A stretch of DNA of 64,000 nt from Mucidula mucida (GCA_015501055.1 JADNYV010000004.1:186001-250000), one strand, 5' to 3'. Positions 1-12,338 are shown, counted from the first letter of the stretch. Notes: a model not told the origin generated them from the letters alone. Translations and numbers: made by a program.

Positions 1-2114
1 GAGTCAGCAGAATGACTTGTCTGCAGTACCTAATAAATTCAAGCGCGTGTTCTTGTAGCGTGCTAAGAACTTGGAATCTCAAGACCAAGAAGTGATTAGT
101 CCCTCTTTCTGTGGGCTTTACGCGGTTTGAGATCTTTATTCCACTGTTCTTAATTGCGTATCTTCGCCTCAGTGGTGTTGTCGTTTGTCCTTATGAGGAC
201 ACTCGGACACTCCGTGGTACTTCCCACCCCTCGTGAACCACATTATTGCGCTCAAATGTCTCTATACTATTGTTCGAGAGTGCGCTATGGGCCCCTTGTA
301 AAAAACAGTCCATTCAAAAAGTCATGACTCACGCTTGGAGCATGGATACTTGCACAGGGCTTGCGCGCGATGTATGATATATGTAGGTGTCCGAGAGATT
401 GACAACAGCTCTTGAGTAACGACGGGGCGCACAGGATGAGGTCGGCTGTGAGGCGGGATGGGGGATGTCAAGGAGAAGGCAATCAATCCAGAGTGATCAT
501 TGAAATTGAATAACTCAGGAATAGTGAATAATGATAGTCACAGCGGTCATAAATAACGTTCAAAGTGTCGTACTCGAAGACTTGTACTCAATGGGGCTAC
601 CACTAGTTACATGTACCTCTCCAAAGCTTCCAGCATCGACTGAGCACTGCTACGTTGTCAGCACTGATGGAAGGATCCTCTGTCGGTGCCTGTGTACCAC
701 ACTCTGTATGTGTCGACATCGTGAGCAGTGTGTGGCGGTTCGAATTCAAACTCCGACCACGGACTTAGCCTTGTCGACCAACCACCATCTCGTTCGCCGC
801 ACAGGCTAATCCAAGATAATGGATAATCAATCAACGTATCCAAATGTTGAATTCATATGCAGCACTTTACTATCTTTGCGTGAGTAGTCATTGTTGGGTA
901 CGGGTTAATGTTGCTGACTTGTTCGTAGTTTACAATGAAAGCCGCAAACAAGGATTAAGACTTCCTTCGAACCTTCATCTCTATGGCGCTCAGATGACCA
1001 CACCTTTCCTTGACTTCAATCTTGTTGTGGTCGGCTGTCTGCGTACGAAAACGCCTCTACGTGCTCTGCAGCTGAATGCCTTTGTAACATCTGGCGTGGT
1101 ACCTGCAGGAGGTGCGCATGGATTCCACAAAGGCTTTTTGTGGATGCAGAAGTCTGCTGAGGCCATGTCACAGATAGGTGAGAACGAAGGTTCTGACTTA
1201 ATACCCATTACTACGCAGGTGTGCGCGTTGCTCGTATCCACTGATCCAGGTTGATCTTTCATCTCACCTATAGTCAGTCAAATACGCCATAGATGTTGCT
1301 TGCGACCTCGCCATCACCGTTCGCGTTGAACAGTGGTTCCTCGACGGGAATCATAGGACCGCTCTCGCCTGCATGATTTTCTCCCTCGCAGAGCAAAGTG
1401 TGATCCTATCATCGACTTTCTGCCCGTATAAGGCATACACTATCATCAGTGCACGGTTCCATCCGGGCAACGAGTCGAATCATCTTGACGAAGTGGCCCG
1501 CCAGTCCGCAAGATCACATTTAGTCTCCTATATTCGTACGTGCACCCGGCGGGCCATGCCCATTAAGGACAGTCCAACTGCGCTTCGACCATACCTTGAG
1601 CGTCACCTCCATGCTATCAGAGTTCTGCCGAATACTGTGATCGAGATAGAAGACCTTCGATGCGAGCTAGAGATTTTCGCGAACGAGGGAGCCTGGATGG
1701 AACGGCTAAAGGTTTGGAGAGCCCAAGGTGATCGCACGAAGGTCAACATGAAGTTGACTTTTTCGTCTCTCGCGAAAGGAATATATAAGCTACCATAGTC
1801 AAGCATGTTCTGGCTCAAGGCAGCGCTTCTCTGATAGCGCAGTGTTATATTGTTCGTCTTCAGCATTCCGTAGCGTACTCGATGTATTAGCCTTCTCTCG
1901 AGGCTAGCCGATGTAGCAATACGGGACGACAATTCCAATGTTAGGCGGTCGGACAAGTTGGTTATATACATACTCTGTATCGCAATCGCCTCTAACGGTG
2001 TGCCGTAAATATCCGTGGCGCACGATTACGTCAGCGTCCCAACTTGTCCCTCGTTCAGTAGCATTGTAACGCCTTTACGCTCTTTTACGCGCCCTGACTC
2101 CCAAAGCGACCTTG
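1..2114. other. no recognisable gene
   Basis: Open frames exist on the plus strand at 844-1254 (136 codons) and 1373-1798 (141 codons), but neither resembles a family I know, neither has a clear signal peptide or repeated motif, and I could not join them with convincing splice sites. They may be chance frames, decayed genes or pieces of an unrecognised gene. The last few hundred bases should hold the promoter of the first protease. Confidence 0.35.
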
Positions 2115-3789
2115 ATGAGGATGTTTCTCGCCATTTCGCTCATTCTTTCGACGCTATGCTCTTTTGCGAAGCCAATAACACGCGCCGATGCTGTTTCTTC
2201 ACTCTCAGTACCTTTGGTGCAGTCTCATAGTCTTGAAGGCAAATATCCGTCTATTGTAAGTCTTTATCTGTTGACTCTTTGTGCGTGGGTTGAAGGCGTT
2301 AGATACACCAGCAACACATCAACAGAGGCCTCCAGCGTCGCTTATTTACACAAGGACAACCGCTTTTGTCGAACACGGACTTGTTAAATCGAATCTCACG
2401 CCGCGTATCATCTCTTTTACTACACCATGCAAAAGTGCATTCCAGTCATTTAGAAACCCAGTATGTGCGCGCTGCGTTAAGTAGCTTTCCACTTACATCT
2501 CATACTAGGGCTGAAGACGTTGGTTGTCAGTGAATGATTACAGTGCTCGCCAATCAATTACAGATATTAATAGATTATGGGCCCATGGAGATGGGTACAC
2601 CGTCAAGGACCTTTCAACTTCTCATGGATTCCGGATCCGCCGATTTGTGGGTTGGGGCGGAAGACTGCCAGTGTGACGATGGAACTTCGTGTGTACGTTC
2701 ATCAAATACCCCTACAGCTTTACATCTCCGAACACTGACTTTAGGGAAAGCATAACTTCCTTGGATCGACGGTTAGTTCCTCATTTCACCGCACCCAAGA
2801 GATCTGGGTTCTCTCGTATGGTACCGGCGACGTCTCTGGATATCTTGCCTATGATAAAGTCTCGATATCTGGTCTCGCTGTTGCGCAGCATAAATTCGGT
2901 GTCGCTCAAAACGAGAGCAGGGACTTTAGTGGGTACGTCTTGATTGTGCGCTATGATAACTCTTTTTCAAGAAGTTTCAAATCAGAGACGTACCATTCGA
3001 CGGGATTCTCGGACTGGCACAATCTGTTCGCCTTCTTCTCTGTGGTCTGCCTTTCACTCATACTGCTCTCAGAAAGCTTCGCGTCAACACACCATATCCT
3101 TTTTGGAATCATTGAAAAATGCCGGGCATATCGATCATGCCATCGCTTCATATCACATTCCTCGTCAGCGCGATGGGAAGAACGATGGAGAGCTAACTTT
3201 AGGCGGCATGAATCCAAAGAAATATGATCCCTCGTATATGATCACCGTTAGCAATATCAACGACCGCGGCTTTTGGGAGGTCCCAATTGACGATATTCAA
3301 GTAAACGGTAAAAGCCTCGGCTTGACCGGTCGGTCTGCAGTCCTCGATACTGGATCTGTGAGCCCACAGTGTTGGATACTTCCAGGAATAACTGAAAGTT
3401 CCCTTAGACGTTGTGCCTTGTTCCGTCTGCGGATACAACTTCGATACATCGTTCAATCTCTGACTCTCGCTTCGATGGCAACGCGTGGATCATTCCTTGT
3501 AAGATGACGACTTCAATCGCACTCACCATCGGTGGCAAGACCTTTCCTATCAATCCTCTGGATGTCGCATGGATTCCTGTTAGTGACGAGAGAGATGAAA
3601 GTGAATGCTACTCTGGCGTCAGTGAAGGCGGCGTACCTACTGATGGTCACACTGCTTGGCTTGTAAGTTCTAACACTGCGTGAGCTCGTTAACTACCACC
3701 CTCGACAGCTTGGAGACGTGTTTCTAAAGAATGTTTATTTCAGTACGAACCACGACACAAATGAAGTGACGCTTGCACGACTGTTATGA
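2115..3789 (+). CDS. secreted pepsin-like aspartic protease 1 (family A1)
   Basis: Secreted endopeptidase of the pepsin family. Nine exons read cleanly: 2115-2255, 2303-2460, 2509-2525, 2574-2692, 2745-2932, 2986-3025, 3073-3357, 3408-3662 and 3709-3789, giving about 427 residues. An N-terminal signal peptide (MRMFLAISLILSTLCSFA) is followed by a propeptide containing QQHINRGLQRRL, a block shared with the two downstream paralogues. The first catalytic motif is LLMDSGSADLW and the second is AVLDTGS, the latter split by an intron directly after the serine codon. The flap region reads LSYGTGDVSG. A conserved tail (LLGDVFLKNVYFST) ends the protein. Splice positions largely match those of the two downstream copies, which supports the model and common descent by tandem duplication. 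No frame breaks were seen. It lacks the long low-complexity linker of copy 2. Confidence 0.9.
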
Positions 3790-4098
3790 ATGCACATGTC
3801 TACATACTAAACATACTATACCCACCCCCACAGCATACTATACCCCAATCTTCGTGATACTAAAGAGCTCAGGAAAATGCCGTACTCCTCATTTTTCCCA
3901 CGGGTTTTCGCGCTTGCCTGTTATATTCTCAGCTTAGTCTACGCCCGCGCTTTGCGGCGTCCTCCTCCTTATTCAGGGATTCAATGTTTGTCAAATGACT
4001 GCGAAAGTAATCACATGCGAAAAATGACCGGCACTCGGTGAAGGTGACTACTCCGCTATATACTTGGATCCTTGCAGCAGCGTTCGTTCACAAAGACG

Positions 4099-5237
4099 AT
4101 GTCGTACCCACTTAGCTTACCAGCTGGAGGCCCTCTCATCAACCTGACTCATCGTAAGTTTTTTTCGTTGCTGCCCGCGACGACGACCAACTCTGATATG
4201 TTCTAGCCGAGGAATGGTTGTGGATCATTGAGCTCACGAATGGTGTTGACAACCGCATCACGAAAGCGATGGTGGAGGAAGCCTTACAGCCCGCCTTGGA
4301 CGTTGTTGAGAAGGATTGGCGTGAACAATGGCGTACTGCACAGAAGAACAAGGACAAGGAAGGCGCTAGGGGCGCACTCGTGTTTGTGGAGCTCGAAATC
4401 AGGAAAAGTTCTTCAGCAACGGTTCGTTCTAGTCTTTTGGAAGGCCTTCTGTATCTTGATGCTCATTTAGGATTGGATTACGACAGTGTCATCAAAGACT
4501 TGAACTTCTTCCCTGGTGTGCCCTGTTTTTGTTGTACAATCTCCGTCGCCCGCTTAGCCCGTTTGTTCCAGTCACATATAACCCGTTCCTTGCGAGGCTG
4601 TTGACATTTCCAAGTACGACCAGTAATAATATTCCAAGGACAGCGCTTATGAACTCTTAGTACCGACAATCGCTGCTATCAATGGGCATTGTATGGCGGG
4701 TTCGATGATGCTATCTCTCGCCTGTGACTACCGCGTCATGACAGATGGTAGTAGAAGACGCGCTTTTATGAGCATGAACGAAGTGAGCACGCGTTGATCT
4801 TAACGTAATTGTTATTCTCAATACGGTGGCTCCACAACAGGTACTCTTCGGTGCCATCTGGCCGTTGTCGTTTGCAGCCTTGCTCCGTGCAAAGGTTCCA
4901 GACGGTCAGATGGTTCGCAAGATATCCATCGAGGGCCATATGTTTACCCCGAAGGAAGCTCTAGCAGGTGGTATAGTTGATCATCTCGTCGAAGGAGACA
5001 CGGAGGCCGTTGTGCGAAAGGCTGTAGAAGTCGGCAAGTTTGCCGGTGCGAATGCGCGTCTCGGTGTGTGGGGTTTGATCAAGGTAACGCTGAAATCAGG
5101 ATATGTCCAAGTTGCTAACCTTTTCATCACAGAGCGACGTCTACCGCGACGTGTTGGAGACATTTCAAAAGCAATCGCGTCCAATGAATCCGCAAATTGA
5201 CGATGCCGCTGCCCGGTCTCGGTTGTCGAAACTTTGA
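4099..5237 (+). CDS. enoyl-CoA hydratase/isomerase family protein (ECI-like)
   Basis: Crotonase-fold enzyme, probably a delta3,delta2-enoyl-CoA isomerase of fatty-acid beta-oxidation. Visible blocks are EEWLWIIELTNGVDNRIT near the N-terminus, FFSNGLDYDSVIKDLNFFP, the oxyanion-hole region PTIAAINGHCMAGSMMLSLACDYR, and a C-terminal segment with WPLSFAALLRAKVPD and the family-typical ALAGGIVDHLVE. The start ATG at 4099 gives MSYPLSLPAGGPLINL, interrupted by an intron after LTH. A frame break lies near 4396-4398: the frame ending VFVELE must shift to reach NQEKFFSNG, and one extra A in the AAA run repairs it. This looks like a consensus error. The exact substrate cannot be told from sequence; hydratase rather than isomerase activity is possible. 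Confidence 0.82.
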
Positions 5238-5865
5238 GGAATAGGGTTCGCTGTAACATTGGATTCATAACGTCCAATGACCGCCGTGTACACAGTGCAG
5301 TGCAGATGATGAATCAGAAAAATAACGTTAGAGCAGGAGAAATATGTCGCCGTAAGTTGTTGAGCTGATGCAGCAGTTTAATCTTTTTGAGCGCCGCATG
5401 ATTCGCAGAACGGAACACACGACCCGCTAGCAACATAACCTCACGACCACCTGATGGAGTGGCTAAATTTGGCCACATATTTCATAGCGGTTGATGGGCT
5501 ACGTGCGCCTCTGCCAGTGCCAGAAGGTTCTGGGACAACGTTGACTAGCCAACACGACGTCTACAGGGCGCTCAATAGGTCAAAACGGATCGCACAGAAA
5601 CGGACTAATATTCCTACCCCCGAAGTTATATTTAAAGTTAAGTTGACGGAATCAAAGAAAGGGCCGATCATACGCAGCACTGCTCTAGCCCCACGTATAA
5701 AATGCTTGTTTCGACGCCAACAGGTCCTTCATTACCGTCCCCTTCTTCTCCTCCAGATTCCCTTGAGTGGCGCTATCTGTGTTTCGCCAAGGCCGGGCCC
5801 TTGACTTGTTCATCTACTTTCCTTTTCATCTTTCTTGCACCTTCGCCTTTTTTTCGACAGGCATC
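5238..5865. other. intergenic region before protease 2
   Basis: No convincing gene. A plus-strand open frame at 5454-5804 has no recognisable content. The 3' part is pyrimidine-rich (5720-5860), as is common just upstream of highly expressed fungal genes, and contains a TATA-like element listed separately. Confidence 0.5.
5696..5702 (+). promoter_or_regulatory. TATA-like box of protease 2
   Basis: TATAAAA lies 164 bp upstream of the protease 2 start codon and is followed by a CT-rich stretch. A comparable TATA element precedes protease 3. Position and sequence fit a core promoter; there is no direct evidence of use. Confidence 0.5.
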
Positions 5866-7927
5866 ATGAACCTCAGTCTCTCTTTTTGCACGCTTCTGGC
5901 AGGCCTTCTCCTCATTCTTTCTGTCCATGATGTGGATGCCCTGCCGATATCGAAGGCCAAACGCAGCTCGGGAATGATCACTCTTCCCCTCAAACGTCTT
6001 GAACAACGCTCAGATATACACCCGCAACTTGTATGTCTATCCATCAATTGAATGTACAAATCTGATCCTCCCACAGCTCCTGCAACAACACATCAATCGT
6101 AGTGTCCGCCGACTCGCTCGCATGACCGGTAATGCGGTTCCGACTGATGAGGTCCTCCGCCGCAACCTGGAAAAACGCGTGGCTACCTTGGCCGATGACC
6201 CACTGTTCAAACGCTACAACCCTTACGTTCCTCCGGCATTGAACGAGAAGCGTTACAATCGTGCTGGGACAGGTCGGGTACAGGCTGTATCTCCAGTTTC
6301 TCTCCACCGTGGTCACCACCATCATGGAGGAAATGGAAACAACAATGGGTCAGTCATTCCGCACTTCCCTCGCCATCATTCCCTTGTTAAATTTACCGTT
6401 CAACGTAGTGGTAATGGCGCTGGGACTAGTACAAACGATACGGCCACCACTGTAGACTCTGCGACTGTCGTAGCTACCGCTGTGGATTCGACCACCATCG
6501 TCCTAGGATCCGCGACTGCTGCTGCATCCGGCGCTGCCGCAACTGCATCAGGCGCTGCTGGATCTGATGATAATACTGCCGATTCAGTTACGGCTGCCAA
6601 TCAGCCTTCGACTGCTAATTCCCTTGGTCTGGACATCGAGTGAGTTGGCTACTCAATAGTCTTGTTAACTAAGTCTGATCTCACTGCTAGGTCAACTGAT
6701 GTTGGGTATCTGGCAACCATCCAGATGGGTACACCCCCTCAGGATTTCTCTCTGTTGATGGATTCCGGATCTGCTGATACATGGGTTGGTGGCGAAAACT
6801 GTGTTTCTGAAGATGGCGGTGATTGTGTGAGTATGAGGTTTTCCTTTCTGAACGCTTTCTCATGTATGTGGTTATAGGGTCCGCATACTTTCCTCGGCAC
6901 AGGTGGTTCTTCCTCTTTCAAGGATTCGAAGAAGCAATTCCAAGTTACGTATGGTACTGGTGCGGTCCAAGGAGACATTATACAGGACAACATTGTTGTT
7001 GCTGGTCTTGCGCTTGACGCCCACACTTTCGGAGTTGCCACAACTGAGAGTGTCGAGTTTTCTGGGGATACTACATCGTTTGACGGACTGATGGGATTAG
7101 CCCAATCCGTGAGTCTTCACAACGCTTTTCTCTGCGTGTTTCCTTGACGCGGTTTAAAGAGTCTTTCCGAACAAGGTGTTGCCAGTACGTTCGATAAATT
7201 ATGCTAGTCCTTCGTCTAACCCACGTTCTCGCCAGCTCCGCCCGAGGCTCTGGCTGCTGCTGGTCTGATCGACGGTGCCATTACTTCCTACAAGATCTCT
7301 CGCTTGGCAGATGGTCTCAACGACGGTGAAATCACATTCGGGTTCGTTTTTTTTTCTGTCTCTAGTCCCTGCTTATTGAATGTCGGCGCAGTGGACTCGA
7401 TGCCACTAAATTCGACCCCGCCACACTCGTTACTCTCGACAACGTCAACGCTCAAGGTTTCTGGGAGGCTGCCGTCGATGCTTCATCGGTCGATGGAAAT
7501 GACCTCGGGTTCAACGGACGCACTGCCATCCTGGACACTGGCACAACCCTCATGATTGTGCCCGCAGCCGACGCCTTGGCCATCCACCAGCAAATAAAGG
7601 GTGCCGCTTCGGACGGTCAAGGAGGCTTCACTGTGCCTTGCACTACGACCGCTTCTGTGGCTATAACATTCGGAGGACAAGAGTTTACTATTGACCCTCG
7701 CGATCTTGCATTCACACCTGTTGATCCCAATGACCCGCAAGGTGACTGTATCTCTGGTATCGGAGCAGGCAACATTGGAGGTGCAAATGAATGGCTGGTG
7801 AGTCGGTTGACCTTTCAGCTGTCGTTTTCGTTTAATTTCCCCCTAGGTTGGTGACACGTTCTTGAAGAACGCTTACTTCAGTCATAGTGTGGATGACAAT
7901 ACAATTTCTCTTGCGAAGCTGGTGTAA
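5866..7927 (+). CDS. secreted pepsin-like aspartic protease 2 with low-complexity linker
   Basis: A1-family secreted endopeptidase of about 570 residues in eight exons: 5866-6030, 6077-6639, 6691-6826, 6878-7108, 7160-7184, 7236-7341, 7392-7797 and 7847-7927. A signal peptide (MNLSLSFCTLLAGLLLILS) leads into a propeptide with LLQQHINRSVRRLARMTG. Between propeptide and mature enzyme lies an unusual linker of about 100 residues: a His/Gly/Asn stretch (HRGHHHHGGNGNNNG) followed by a Thr/Val/Ala-rich segment. The catalytic domain shows LLMDSGSADTW, VTYGTGAVQGD and AILDTGTTLMIVP, and ends VGDTFLKNAYFS. Both catalytic aspartates are present and no frame break was found, so this copy should be functional. 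A processing site probably lies at the end of the linker, but I cannot place it. Confidence 0.93.
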
Positions 7928-8093
7928 CAGCAGCGCCGCATTGTAGAAACACATGTACAATAGTCTTACACCTTTCTGGAAAAGTATGAATGGGATTTGG
8001 TATACAACTTAGGTGTGAACAACGAGAGCTGAAAAAGGTCGGTGCCATTGTCTCCTTTTGTGGTAGTGGTTGTTTTGCGGCGGTAAGCGATGT

Positions 8094-8156
8094 CCGGTGA
8101 CCCCGGGACCCGGGTCACTTGAACAATAACCACAATGACCATTGTTCTGGCATGCA
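8094..8156. repeat. pair of short inverted repeats between proteases 2 and 3
   Basis: A near-perfect palindrome around GTGACCCCGGGACCCGGGTCAC (8097-8118) is followed within 10 bp by a second inverted pair, GAACAAT ... ATTGTTC (about 8121-8148). Both lie between the end of protease 2 and the TATA-like box of protease 3. They could be a transcription terminator structure or binding sites for dimeric regulators; sequence alone does not decide. Confidence 0.4.
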
Positions 8157-8191
8157 AAGCTCGAACGTTATTGTCCTTGTGTCCTCTTCTC

Positions 8192-8199
8192 TATAAATA
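8192..8199 (+). promoter_or_regulatory. TATA-like box of protease 3
   Basis: TATAAATA lies 139 bp upstream of the protease 3 start codon, with a pyrimidine-rich stretch after it, matching the arrangement ahead of protease 2. Confidence 0.5.
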
Positions 8200-8330
8200 T
8201 GAAGGCCGCCGTGCTGATCGCCATCCTCACTTCTCTTGCTCCTGGTTGAGCCTGTTGTCTGATTTCCAGTTCACAAAAACTTGACTGTTAAACGACTTTC
8301 ACTCTTTGATTGCTTTACGCTCACTTTACG

Positions 8331-10168
8331 ATGCACTCCACCCTCCTCTTGGCAGCCCTCGGTGCTCTATTCTATATCGTCGAGGCTGCACCTCTCACGC
8401 GCCGTCACAACCTCATCACTCTTCCACTTACGCGTATACATCAAGCTCGCGTGATATCCATCCCGAAATTGTACGCTGCCCGTATCCTTTGATATAACTA
8501 GTGTTTGACAACTGCCTCAGCTCCTTCAACAACATATGAACCGAGGTCATCGACGCTTAGCTCAAATTGCTCGCTGCAAGGTTCCCACCGATGAAGAGCT
8601 CGGGAACAAGCTTCGCAAAAGGATGCTCATGATTGCGGAGGGTACATCGCCGTGGCGAAGCGATACAATTCGTATACACCTTCAGTTGTTCCTCCTCATA
8701 CCTCTTTGGACCTTCACTCCGAAGATGACGAGGGTGAAGATTGTATTGATGAATCTAAGTAAGTTTCAATTCGTTTCAGTGTTCTTCCGCTCAATGTCCC
8801 AACTAGCTCGGACACGAACGACTCAACTGGTAATCCGGGATTCTCTGAGGCTGAAATCGAACAACTCTTCGAGAACGGGGTCATAGAAGGAAACACACCC
8901 ACCGCCAACGATTCCTTGGCGCTGGATATCTTGTAAGTTTTTATTTACTAATTTCTTGCGTCCCCGAACATCCTTTCAGAGGCAACGACGTCGGCTACAC
9001 TGCATCCTTCGAAATTGGAAACCCTCCCCGCCCATTTCGCCTGCTCATGGACTCTGGGTCGGCAGATATGTGGATACCTATCGATGGTTGCATGAGCGAG
9101 GATGGACTTGGAAGCTGTGTATGTCTGTCTAAGCCTCATCTCACTAACACATACTAACAATTTCTCGAAATAGGGAAATCGAACCTTCATCAGCGAGGAC
9201 AAGTCTAGCACTTTCAATCTGACCGACGAAGCATGGGACATCACGTATGGAAGTGGTCGAGTTTCCGGCTTCAAGGTGTCGGACGATGTCAATATGCTGG
9301 GCTGACTCTCACTGGCCATCGGTTTGGGGTAGCCAGCAACGAATCGAGTGATTTTCTGATGATACGGCGAAGTTCGATGGCTTGGTGGGTCTAGCGCTGT
9401 CGGTAAGTTTTTAGAACGTTTTATGATTCACTCATGAATATTGGCCGTTAGAACATCTCTAATCAAGGTGTTTTGACACCTGTGGAAGCGCTCGCCAAGG
9501 AAGGTTTAATTGATGAGCTATCACGTCTTACAAGATATCCCGCCTCTTTGATGGTCTCAACGATGGAGAAATCACTTTTGGGTATGTTCTGTTGTCGTTG
9601 GCGAAAGAAAATCTGCTGATCACGATTCAAGCGGTCTCGACGAGAGCAAGTTCGATACAACATCTCTTGTAACTATCGACAACCTTTCTGACGGGTTCTG
9701 GGTTGCACCGCTGGATGCAGTGACCGTGGACGGCTCAGACTTGGGGATCTCTAACCGATCGGTCATCCTCGACACGGGGACCACTCTTCTCATTGTACCC
9801 GTCAATGACGCAAATGCAATTCACAAAGGCATCGAGGGTGCTGGATCAGACGGGAATGGAGGCTTCGTGTTGCCTTGCAACACGAACGCAAGCCTCGCTC
9901 TAACATTTGGCGGCATCGCGTTCAATATCGCATCTCCGGATCTCGCCTTTGTGCCTATAGATATCAACGATCCTACAGGTTTATGCCTTTCAGGAATTGC
10001 TGGGAGCGATGGAATTGCCGACGGACAATGGCTTGTACGTTTTATCGTTGTTCACGAAGCTCCGTTTCTCACGGGTTTCAATTGCAGGCCGGAGACACCT
10101 TCCTCAAATCGGTTTATTTTTCTACTAACGTTAACAAAAACCAAATTTCTTTGGCAAAGTTGATCTAA
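8331..10168 (+). CDS. secreted pepsin-like aspartic protease 3 with five frame breaks
   Basis: Third member of the tandem A1 protease array. A signal peptide (MHSTLLLAALGALFYIVEA), the propeptide block LLQQHMNRGHRRLAQIARC, the first active site LLMDSGSADMW, the second VILDTGTTLLIVP and the tail AGDTFLKSVYFSTN are all present, and most introns match copy 2. Its linker is short and acidic (HSEDDEGEDCIDES). Aligned with copy 2, the frame breaks at five places: near 8450, 8654, 9296, 9352-9355 and 9517. In each case one missing base restores homology, and lengthening a neighbouring base or run by one is sufficient. Because no catalytic residue is lost and there is no other decay, consensus error is more likely than pseudogene, though decay of one copy in a tandem array cannot be excluded. 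Confidence 0.85.
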
Positions 10169-10477
10169 TCAGCCTTTATGACCTGGACACTAGAATGATG
10201 GACTTGATGTCATTGTACATTACTGCATTGCAAAACCTGTTGTAGCGTTAGATATGTTATGCGGAGTTTGAGCTGGCTGTGAGAACCCGTGCGATCAAAC
10301 GATCACCACTTCCTTGCCTACGTCAGTGACTAAGTTTGCTGACTGTTGACTTTATATCATGAGCTTCTCGCTTCCTTTCTTTAACGGATTCGACCCTCCC
10401 CCATAAAATATACGCCCCCAACGGACGCGACTCGGCAAAAAAACGTCCAACAACTTCTGCGCAGGCACTTCTGGGCC

Positions 10478-12338
10478 ATGACGAACAGACATGATAACGA
10501 GGAAGCGGTACCTCTGCTCGCGAACGCGCCTGGGCAACATAACGCGGTTTACGATAGATTCTCGTCAAAAAAGAAGAAATCGATCGTTGCTTTGGTATCC
10601 TGGTGTGGCCTGATGCCTTGTAGGTCGCGTTTTTTCCCCACAGATGTGAATAAAGTTGACGTGGTTCAAGTGTTTGCGTCGGGGTCCTTCTTCCCGACTA
10701 TTCCTGATATTGCAAAAGATTTGAATACTACCGGCGCAGTGGTCAGGTCACGACGTTTCCTACCCTTGAGGTTTTCTGCTGACTCTCACTGCAGCATCAC
10801 TATATCCCTTTCTGTGCTTGCCGCCTCCCTTGGCGCTCTTATTGCTTCATCGTATTCTAGCTTCTGTATGCCGCTACTATCTGCTTCTCTTTACTATCGG
10901 GAGACTCATACATGACGATAGATGGTCGTCGTCCTATCTATCTATTCGGGCTTCCGCTTCTCTCTATCGGCTCCCTCTTGGTTGGACTTGCACCTTCGGT
11001 TCCCGTCCTAATGACCGCACGTTTTATTCAAGCGTTTGGCGCTTCACCAGGCCTATCAGTAGGCGCGGGCGTGGTGGGGGACATCTATCGGTTTGAGGAG
11101 AGGGGCGGCGCCATGGGTATATTTTTCGCGGCTTGCCTATTAGGGCCAGCTATTGCACCGTTTTGTGGCGGTATGATAGCTTTCTCGAAATTTTACATGC
11201 GATTGACTGGGCCATTCAGGCGTCGTCGCTCATCTAGCCTCATGGCGCGTTATGCAGTTCATCCTCGCCGGTGCTGGGTTTCTTGGATTCGTTTGCATCT
11301 TTCTCTTTTTCCCAGAAACGAGTCATCCAGGTGTGCGTGGAATAGAAAAACTTCGGCAAACACGCCAGATCGAGGAGGACCAGGGAGGATCGTTGAAGGA
11401 GAATCATTTAGGATGGGTATGGGTCAATCCTCTGCGGCCTCTGTGGCTTTTAAGGAGCCCCAACCTTCTGGCGGTCACCATTGCAGGTCTGGCGGTTCTG
11501 CTTACGGACTACGTCTTGATGACACCATTGCCTTATGTCTTTGTGAGTCTTGTTGTCAAAGCACCACTTCTTGAGCGGTTTTAAAAGACGAATTTAGGCG
11601 GCTCGTTACGGGATCACGAATCAAGCATATATTGGATTATGTTTCCTTCCGATTGGGATGGGCAGCCTCAGTATGGAGTTCACAGAATAACTTCATTCTC
11701 GACTAATGTTTTTAGTTGGCGCTCCTCTGGCGGGATTCATCTCTGATCGATTGGTCACTTCGTATCGCACACACAGGGCGGAAAGTGGTATCCAGAGGAT
11801 AGGCTACGCGGGACCTTGATTGGTGCAGGAATCTTTGTTCCGTTGTCTGCATTAGGTTCTGGGCTACTCTCGGATCCCAGATTGGCGTGGCTGTTTGGTC
11901 ACGGTAAGGCGGGTTTTATCGGAAACTTGATTTGTTTGTTTTTCAATGGGATGGGCGTGGATCTCGTTCTAAGTCCATCCGCCGCATATGGCGTCGACAT
12001 ATTGCACGAGCGTAGTGCAGAGAGTATGGCTGCAAACAAGTCGGTAAATTTACTGTCAATGGTATGTAACTCATCTTCTTTCGTAGTGGCCTACGTTCGT
12101 TCATCCTTTCCATCCTTATTGCGGGCATTATTCCATTTGTTGAGACTGCCGGAGTGGCCGTGGCAAGTGCTATTGCAGCAGCAGGGGCTTGGTCATTAGG
12201 ATTCGGGTACGTCCTTTCCGTTACTCTTCATAATTAGACGTAGAATATTTGTATAGGTTGCTCTGGCTGACTATACGGTACGGAGAGCGTATGCGAGCTT
12301 CGATAGACGTGGGATACTCTACCGAGGAATCGAATTAG
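10478..12338 (+). CDS. MFS transporter, DHA1-like drug/polyamine family
   Basis: Plasma-membrane proton antiporter of the major facilitator superfamily. After a hydrophilic N-terminus (MTNRHDNEEAVPLLANAPGQ), spliced exons give helices including FASGSFFPTIPDIAKDL, SITISLSVLAASLGALI, a GRRPIYLFGLPLLSIGSLLVG block (motif A region) and VPVLMTARFIQAFGASPGLS with GAGVVGDIY. The central loop FFPETSHPGVRGIEKLR is typical of fungal DHA1 members. The second half has GLAVLLTDYVLMTPLPYV, VGAPLAGFISDRLV and a final helix pair ending LLWLTIRYGERM. At least seven short introns are needed, several splitting helices. The final exon ends at the TAG at 12338. Substrate is not predictable; drug, polyamine or secondary-metabolite export are all possible. 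Confidence 0.85.

Noticed and set aside
1373..1798. Open frame of 141 codons as a gene
   Set aside because: No recognisable motif, no supporting splice structure and no homology I can recall; length alone is weak evidence here.
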